NCBI GenBank assembly: GCA_900545715.1 | Contig: URAJ01000044.1 | Location: 1 to 17,655, forward strand | Source of the DNA: an uncultured Opitutales bacterium | GTDB taxonomy: Bacteria; Verrucomicrobiota; Verrucomicrobiia; Opitutales; Intestinicryptomonadaceae | Reading direction: 5' to 3' | DNA: 17,655 bases | Shown: piece by piece, positions 14,376 through 17,655 of the stretch | Position numbering within the stretch: the stretch's first letter is position 1 | How the letters are laid out: every line of letters begins with the position of its first letter | Program-made: the position numbers and the translations under genes | Notes under the pieces: generated by a model | What the model saw: only the letters and a program-made list of their open reading frames with translations | Databases searched by the model: none | What the model was told of the DNA's origin: nothing

Positions 14376-14603
14376 GCCGTGCGGTTTAAATTTTCCCTCC
14401 ACTCTATACCGAGCTTGAATCGCCTCAGCCGCGCGGATTTTTTCCATCTGCCGAAGCTAATCTTCCGCGCGCTGTAGATTTTTTAAGCGCAGAAACATTT
14501 AAGCAACCTTAGTTCAAATTGCGTGAAAACCGAGGCCGCGCGCTTTTTGCAAAGTAAAATGCGATTGGCAAATTTCGCCGCGCAAGCTTTTTTAGGCTAC
14601 CAA

Positions 14604-14631
14604 TTGCGCCGCACGCACCAAGCGGGCGCAA
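14604..14631 (-). terminator. Hairpin just after the SanA-like gene
   Basis: TTGCGCC (14604-14610) and GGCGCAA (14625-14631) form a perfect seven-pair stem starting six bases after the minus-strand stop. The tail on that strand is TTGGTAGCCT rather than a T-run, so termination efficiency is uncertain, or it may protect the 3' end. Confidence 0.45.
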
Positions 14632-14637
14632 GATAAA

Positions 14638-15324
14638 CTATTTTCCGAATTTTTTCGCAATATCGGAAAAATATTTCGATTCTTTCACCTCTTTTAAGAG
14701 TTCGTCCACGTCCACGCTGCCTTTCGTCACGTTTACGTCGATTACAGCCATCATGCGCGCAAAAAATTCGCGGGCGGAATTGTAAACCCTAAACTTGGAC
14801 TGGGTCGGAGTCGGCGCGGCAAAGCCTATAGCCTTCATGCCCAGGGAATCGGCTATATATAAAGCGCGCTTGCAATGGGAATCCTGCGATATTATAATCG
14901 GGTTTTTCACTCCGAATACGTCCCTGCACCTGATTACGGAATCGTAAGTGCGCAGTCCCATTGGGTCGGTAAGTATCGCGCTTTCGGGGACTCCGGCAAG
15001 AGTGAGGTCGCGCTTCATTCGGGCGGGCTCGTTGTAGTATCTGTCGCGGTTGTCGCCGCTTGCGATAATCCCCGATATTTTGCCCGCCTTGTATAGGCGC
15101 ACGGCGGATTCTATCCGAGCTAAATAGAACGGATTTGCAGCGCCTCCAACAAGCTTGTTGGAAGTTCCAAGAAGCAGCGCGAAATGCCTTTCTCTCCCTA
15201 TTTTTGAAACATCTTCGGTCGTGTGGTACGAATCCACGCGCAAATAACAATATACGCCAAACCCCGCGAAGCATAGAATCCCCGCAACGGCTAAGTAAAA
15301 TGTGCGCCTTATAAACCTCAGCAT
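14638..15324 (-). CDS. sanA: SanA/YdcF-family (DUF218) membrane protein
   Basis: An inner-membrane protein of 228 aa with an N-terminal helix (about 9-27, FYLAVAGILCFAGFGVYCY) and a periplasmic DUF218 domain. Family motifs: ALLLGTS (49-55), RIESAVRLYKAGK (70-82), SGDN (89-92), YNEP (97-100), RTYDS (125-129) and SQDSHCKRAL (146-155). The order and wording match SanA of enterobacteria, which affects envelope permeability and vancomycin sensitivity; the chemistry is unknown. The ATG at 15324 starts 40 bases after the helicase stop. Upstream starts would overlap that gene. It is probably co-transcribed with the helicase, whose role in RNA is otherwise unrelated. Confidence 0.85.
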   Translation of the reverse strand: MLRFIRRTFYLAVAGILCFAGFGVYCYLRVDSYHTTEDVSKIGRERHFALLLGTSNKLVGGAANPFYLARIESAVRLYKAGKISGIIASGDNRDRYYNEPARMKRDLTLAGVPESAILTDPMGLRTYDSVIRCRDVFGVKNPIIISQDSHCKRALYIADSLGMKAIGFAAPTPTQSKFRVYNSAREFFARMMAVIDVNVTKGSVDVDELLKEVKESKYFSDIAKKFGK

Positions 15325-15364
15325 GGGAAAAATACGCCGCGCAAATACCGCATCGCGCAAAAAT

Positions 15365-16849
15365 TTACCTATTGCGCTTGCGGCGCTTGTGGACAGGCTC
15401 ATCGAGAACGGGCTCCGTGCGGTACGCAAAACCTTCGAGTTTGCGGCGCTCGATTTTTTCGCCTATAAACGACTCTATTCGCTTCAAAAATTCCGTCTCG
15501 TCGCTTGAAAAGAGGGTGACGGCCTTTCCCTCGCGGTTCGCCCTTCCCGTGCGGCCAATGCGGTGGACATAATCCTCAGAATGTTCGGGAACGTTGAAGT
15601 TTATAACGTAGCCAACGTTTGAGATGTCGAGCCCGCGCGAGGCGATGTCGGTAGCCACAAGTATTTTCGATACGCCGTCCTTGAAGTCTTTTAAAGCCTT
15701 GTCACGCTCGCGCTGCGTGCGGTCCGAGTGGAGTATGGACACGGGGTAGTCGTGCGCAACGAGCCATTCGCCGATTCTGTCCGCGTCGATTCTCGTGCGC
15801 GTAAATACTATGATGCTTTCGCAGTCTATCCTTTTGAGAATTTCAAGGAGCAAGTCGTACTTTTGAATTCCGTCAACCGGATAAATAAAATGCTCTATCG
15901 TATCGGCGGGAGAATGAACCACTCCTACCCCGACTTTCTTAGGGTCTTTCAACGCCCACTTTGAGAGGCGCAAAACGGCGTCGGGCATTGTTGCCGAAAA
16001 GAAAAGAGTCTGGCGGTCTTTGGGGCAGTATCTGATTATGTTTGATACGTCTTCGATAAACCCCATATCGAACATTCTGTCAACTTCGTCGAGTATCAGC
16101 CAGCGCACTCCTTTAAGAGATATGTTGCGCTGCCTGATGTGGTCGAGTAGCCTTCCCGGCGTTGCCACGACAATATCGACCCCCGCTTTCAATAAGGCGG
16201 TCTGCCTGTCCATTGAAGTTCCGCCCTGGACGAGAAGCGTGCGCAGCGACGTGTACTTTGAAAAATTCTCAAACGCCTCAGCGCTTTGGGCAGCGAGTTC
16301 GCGGGTGGGGCTCAATACGAGAACTCTCGGGCCGCCCTGCTCGTGCGCTTTTGCGAGTTTTATAACCGGCAATGCGAACGCGGCGGTCTTGCCCGTGCCC
16401 GTCTGCGCCGTTGCGATTAAATCGGAACCGTTCAGTATCTCCGGAATCGCCGAGCTCTGAATCGGAGTCGGCTGGGAATATCCCATATCCTTTACTGCCG
16501 ACAGCGTCTGCGCGCCGAGATCGAAAGCCGCAAATTCCGGTATAGCAGCCATAAGCTCGCCGATTTCATACGGCTGCGGCGGCGATTTTTCCGGAATTTT
16601 TGTCGGCGGGATTTCTCCTGCAATATCGCGGGCTTTCGCGTTTTTTGAGCGACGGCGGGATTTTTCCTGCGGTTTTGCCGAGCCCGCAGTTTTTGGACGC
16701 CCGCCGTTTTGGGGGGCGTTCAAACGGCGCCTTGACCCGTTTTTGCGTTCGCCCTTATTTGGTTTGGCGGTTTTATCGGAAGCCTCCGCATTTTTCTTTG
16801 ATAGGGAAAATATTCTTCCGATAGACAATATCTTCTTTAACAATTTCAT
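15365..16849 (-). CDS. rhlE: DEAD-box RNA helicase, RhlE type
   Basis: An ATP-dependent RNA helicase of 494 aa, likely in ribosome assembly or RNA turnover. Residues 1-95 are a basic low-complexity head. The helicase core has the Q motif (FAAFDLG with TPIQ, 106-131), motif I AQTGTGKT (148-155), PTREL (181-185), motif II DEVD (254-257), SAT (285-287), and motif VI HRIGRTGR (429-436), then a basic end VHKRRKRNR. Motif II has Val instead of Ala, a change tolerated in some relatives; the catalytic Asp and Glu remain. The ATG at 16849 (MKLLKKILSIGRIF) is preferred over a TTG at 16867. A hairpin plus T-run lies in the leader. The SanA-like gene follows after 40 bases. Confidence 0.93.
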   Translation of the reverse strand: MKLLKKILSIGRIFSLSKKNAEASDKTAKPNKGERKNGSRRRLNAPQNGGRPKTAGSAKPQEKSRRRSKNAKARDIAGEIPPTKIPEKSPPQPYEIGELMAAIPEFAAFDLGAQTLSAVKDMGYSQPTPIQSSAIPEILNGSDLIATAQTGTGKTAAFALPVIKLAKAHEQGGPRVLVLSPTRELAAQSAEAFENFSKYTSLRTLLVQGGTSMDRQTALLKAGVDIVVATPGRLLDHIRQRNISLKGVRWLILDEVDRMFDMGFIEDVSNIIRYCPKDRQTLFFSATMPDAVLRLSKWALKDPKKVGVGVVHSPADTIEHFIYPVDGIQKYDLLLEILKRIDCESIIVFTRTRIDADRIGEWLVAHDYPVSILHSDRTQRERDKALKDFKDGVSKILVATDIASRGLDISNVGYVINFNVPEHSEDYVHRIGRTGRANREGKAVTLFSSDETEFLKRIESFIGEKIERRKLEGFAYRTEPVLDEPVHKRRKRNR

Positions 16850-16906
16850 TGAACATATGCGATTCAAGCAGAGGCGGAAACTGCCTTCAAGCTAAAATTT
16901 AACGCT

Positions 16907-16927
16907 AAAAAAACCCGCAACAAGCGG
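16907..16927 (-). terminator. Hairpin with T-run in the helicase leader
   Basis: CCGC (16915-16918) and GCGG (16924-16927) flank a five-base loop. On the minus strand the stem runs into GTTTTTTTA (As at 16907-16913), about 60 bases before the helicase ATG at 16849. The stem is short. It may end transcripts coming from the right or act as an attenuator for the helicase. Confidence 0.45.
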
Positions 16928-16948
16928 CTGGCTATTTTTAAGAAATTA

Positions 16949-16977
16949 TTGACACACGCAAAAGCCGTTTATACTAT
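16949..16977 (+). promoter_or_regulatory. Sigma-70-type promoter of the last gene
   Basis: Perfect TTGACA at 16949-16954, a 17-base spacer and TACTAT at 16972-16977 (TATACT at 16970-16975 with a 15-base spacer is the alternative). The predicted start would leave only about five bases before the ATG at 16989, so the mRNA may be nearly leaderless. Confidence 0.6.
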
Positions 16978-16988
16978 CCTTTTCATAT

Positions 16989-17655
16989 ATGAGAAAAATA
17001 ACAGCTTTATTTATATTAGCGAGCCTTTCCGCAATACCCGCATTCGCCCAGGAAATGCCCGCCGACCTCAAATCCAAGCTTGAAGCGAAGGCTGCGGAAA
17101 TGGAGCCTTCCAGCAAGTCGGCAGCAAAGACTTGGCTTGTAAAGCAGATGAACGCTTGGGAGTCGATACAAAATCTCGCTTTTGCGGCCGACGCCGACGA
17201 TATAGCGATGATAAAAAAATTGGCGGAAAAGAAGTTCCCGCTCGACTATGTTTCTCAAGAAACCTTCATAAACGAGCAGGCAGTCGCCGCCGCCGGCCTT
17301 CCCGACCTAAAATCGCAAATCGGCAAGCAAACATACGACGCCATTAAAGCCAAATTTGACAAAGACGGCAAGACCGACCTCGCCGAATTTATCAACATAA
17401 TAAATGCCCAGATTACCGCTAAGACGCAGCTTGAAACTTTAAAGCCCCTGCCCTCGATAGACGCCTCCACCTTCGCCATAACGAAGGAAGTATTGGCTAA
17501 AAAATTCCCGAGCGACTATATTTCACAGCTAAACGAGCTTAAAAAGCTATCGAGCGCAGTGGACGCCGCAAGCGACGCCGGGGCGACAGCCGCAACGGCC
17601 GCTACAGTAGCACCGGGTGCCGAAGGCGCAGCAGCCCAGCAAGGAAGCGGGGCTC
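16989..17655 (+). CDS. Secreted protein with three internal repeats (5' part)
   Basis: The first 222 residues of a gene that runs off the window. The signal peptide MRKITALFILASLSAIPAFA is cut before QEMPADL. Residues about 72-185 hold three related helical units beginning near 72, 115 and 161, spaced 43 and 46: IKKLAEKKFPLDYVSQ, then IKAKFDKDGKTDLAEF, then TKEVLAKKFPSDYISQ. The first and third share KKFPxDYxSQ. An Ala/Thr/Gly-rich linker follows from about residue 190. I recall similar segments ahead of enzymatic (for example serine-peptidase) domains in Opitutae, but the downstream part is missing and this is not shown. The protein should be periplasmic or surface. A good promoter precedes it, with almost no leader and no Shine-Dalgarno. 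Confidence 0.8.
   Translation, partial: MRKITALFILASLSAIPAFAQEMPADLKSKLEAKAAEMEPSSKSAAKTWLVKQMNAWESIQNLAFAADADDIAMIKKLAEKKFPLDYVSQETFINEQAVAAAGLPDLKSQIGKQTYDAIKAKFDKDGKTDLAEFINIINAQITAKTQLETLKPLPSIDASTFAITKEVLAKKFPSDYISQLNELKKLSSAVDAASDAGATAATAATVAPGAEGAAAQQGSGA

Larger units (their letters stand above)
14115..14637. other. Repeat-bearing intergenic stretch
   Basis: About 520 bases without a supported gene on either strand. The first half holds a 55-bp tandem duplication and further short repeats (listed separately). The second half (14400-14600) is mixed sequence with several GCGCG runs and no recognised RNA gene. No tRNA, RNase P, SRP or tmRNA pattern was found on inspection. Confidence 0.5.

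Noticed and set aside
14168..14377. CRISPR array
   Set aside because: The repeats are tandem and imperfect, with no unique spacers of constant length and no cas genes nearby.
14400..14440. Possible tRNA T-arm (CTTGAATCG)
   Set aside because: No acceptor stem, D-arm or anticodon arm can be built around it.

Overview
The window looks like a chromosomal segment of a Verrucomicrobiota bacterium, most likely an Opitutae/Opitutales-type gut or host-associated lineage. This rests on a secreted protein with a textbook PEP-CTERM sorting tail (VPEP, hydrophobic helix, RRRR), a large secreted beta-helix protein of the GH141 type, a Pal/OmpA lipoprotein (a Gram-negative envelope), a stand-alone CoaB, and core genes that almost all lack a Shine-Dalgarno sequence. 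The assignment is inferred from gene content; no marker RNA gene is present.

Layout. (1) Positions 1-560: three tiny overlapping or abutting genes on the minus strand, plus the first codons of a fourth. They have strong Shine-Dalgarno sites and one encodes a small zinc-ribbon protein. This looks like the edge of a foreign element (phage or integrative element). (2) 794-1410: Pal-like lipoprotein with its own terminator. (3) 1410-2232: about 820 bases without a convincing gene but with several hairpins and palindromes. (4) 2233-6400: a secreted GH141-like beta-helix glycosidase, then a PEP-CTERM surface protein with terminator. (5) 6400-6956: AT-rich gap, then a DevA-type ABC ATPase without its permease. 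(6) 7917-8855, minus strand: thioredoxin and a Pro/Ala-repeat membrane-anchored protein, each with a terminator. (7) 9000-12185: a very tight four-gene run of prfB (release factor 2), a 166-aa protein of unknown function, a lipoprotein resembling the SecD P1 head, and an M23 metallopeptidase. (8) 12510-14114: stand-alone CoaB, divergent from a zinc-type cation diffusion facilitator. (9) 14115-14637: gap containing a 55-bp tandem repeat and shorter repeats. (10) 14638-16849, minus strand: a DEAD-box (DEVD) helicase followed by a SanA-family membrane protein. (11) 16989 to the end: 5' part of a secreted protein with three internal repeats behind a good sigma-70-type promoter.

Many products act in or on the envelope: Pal lipoprotein, M23 peptidase, SecD-like lipoprotein, SanA-like protein, ABC ATPase, secreted beta-helix and PEP-CTERM proteins. 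The rest are housekeeping (RF2, CoaB, thioredoxin, RNA helicase, metal efflux). I found no toxin-antitoxin module, CRISPR array, transposase, tRNA or rRNA. The observations most worth following up are the foreign-looking small-gene operon at the left edge, the prfB-linked envelope operon, the repeat array at 14168-14377 and the truncated three-repeat protein at the right edge.
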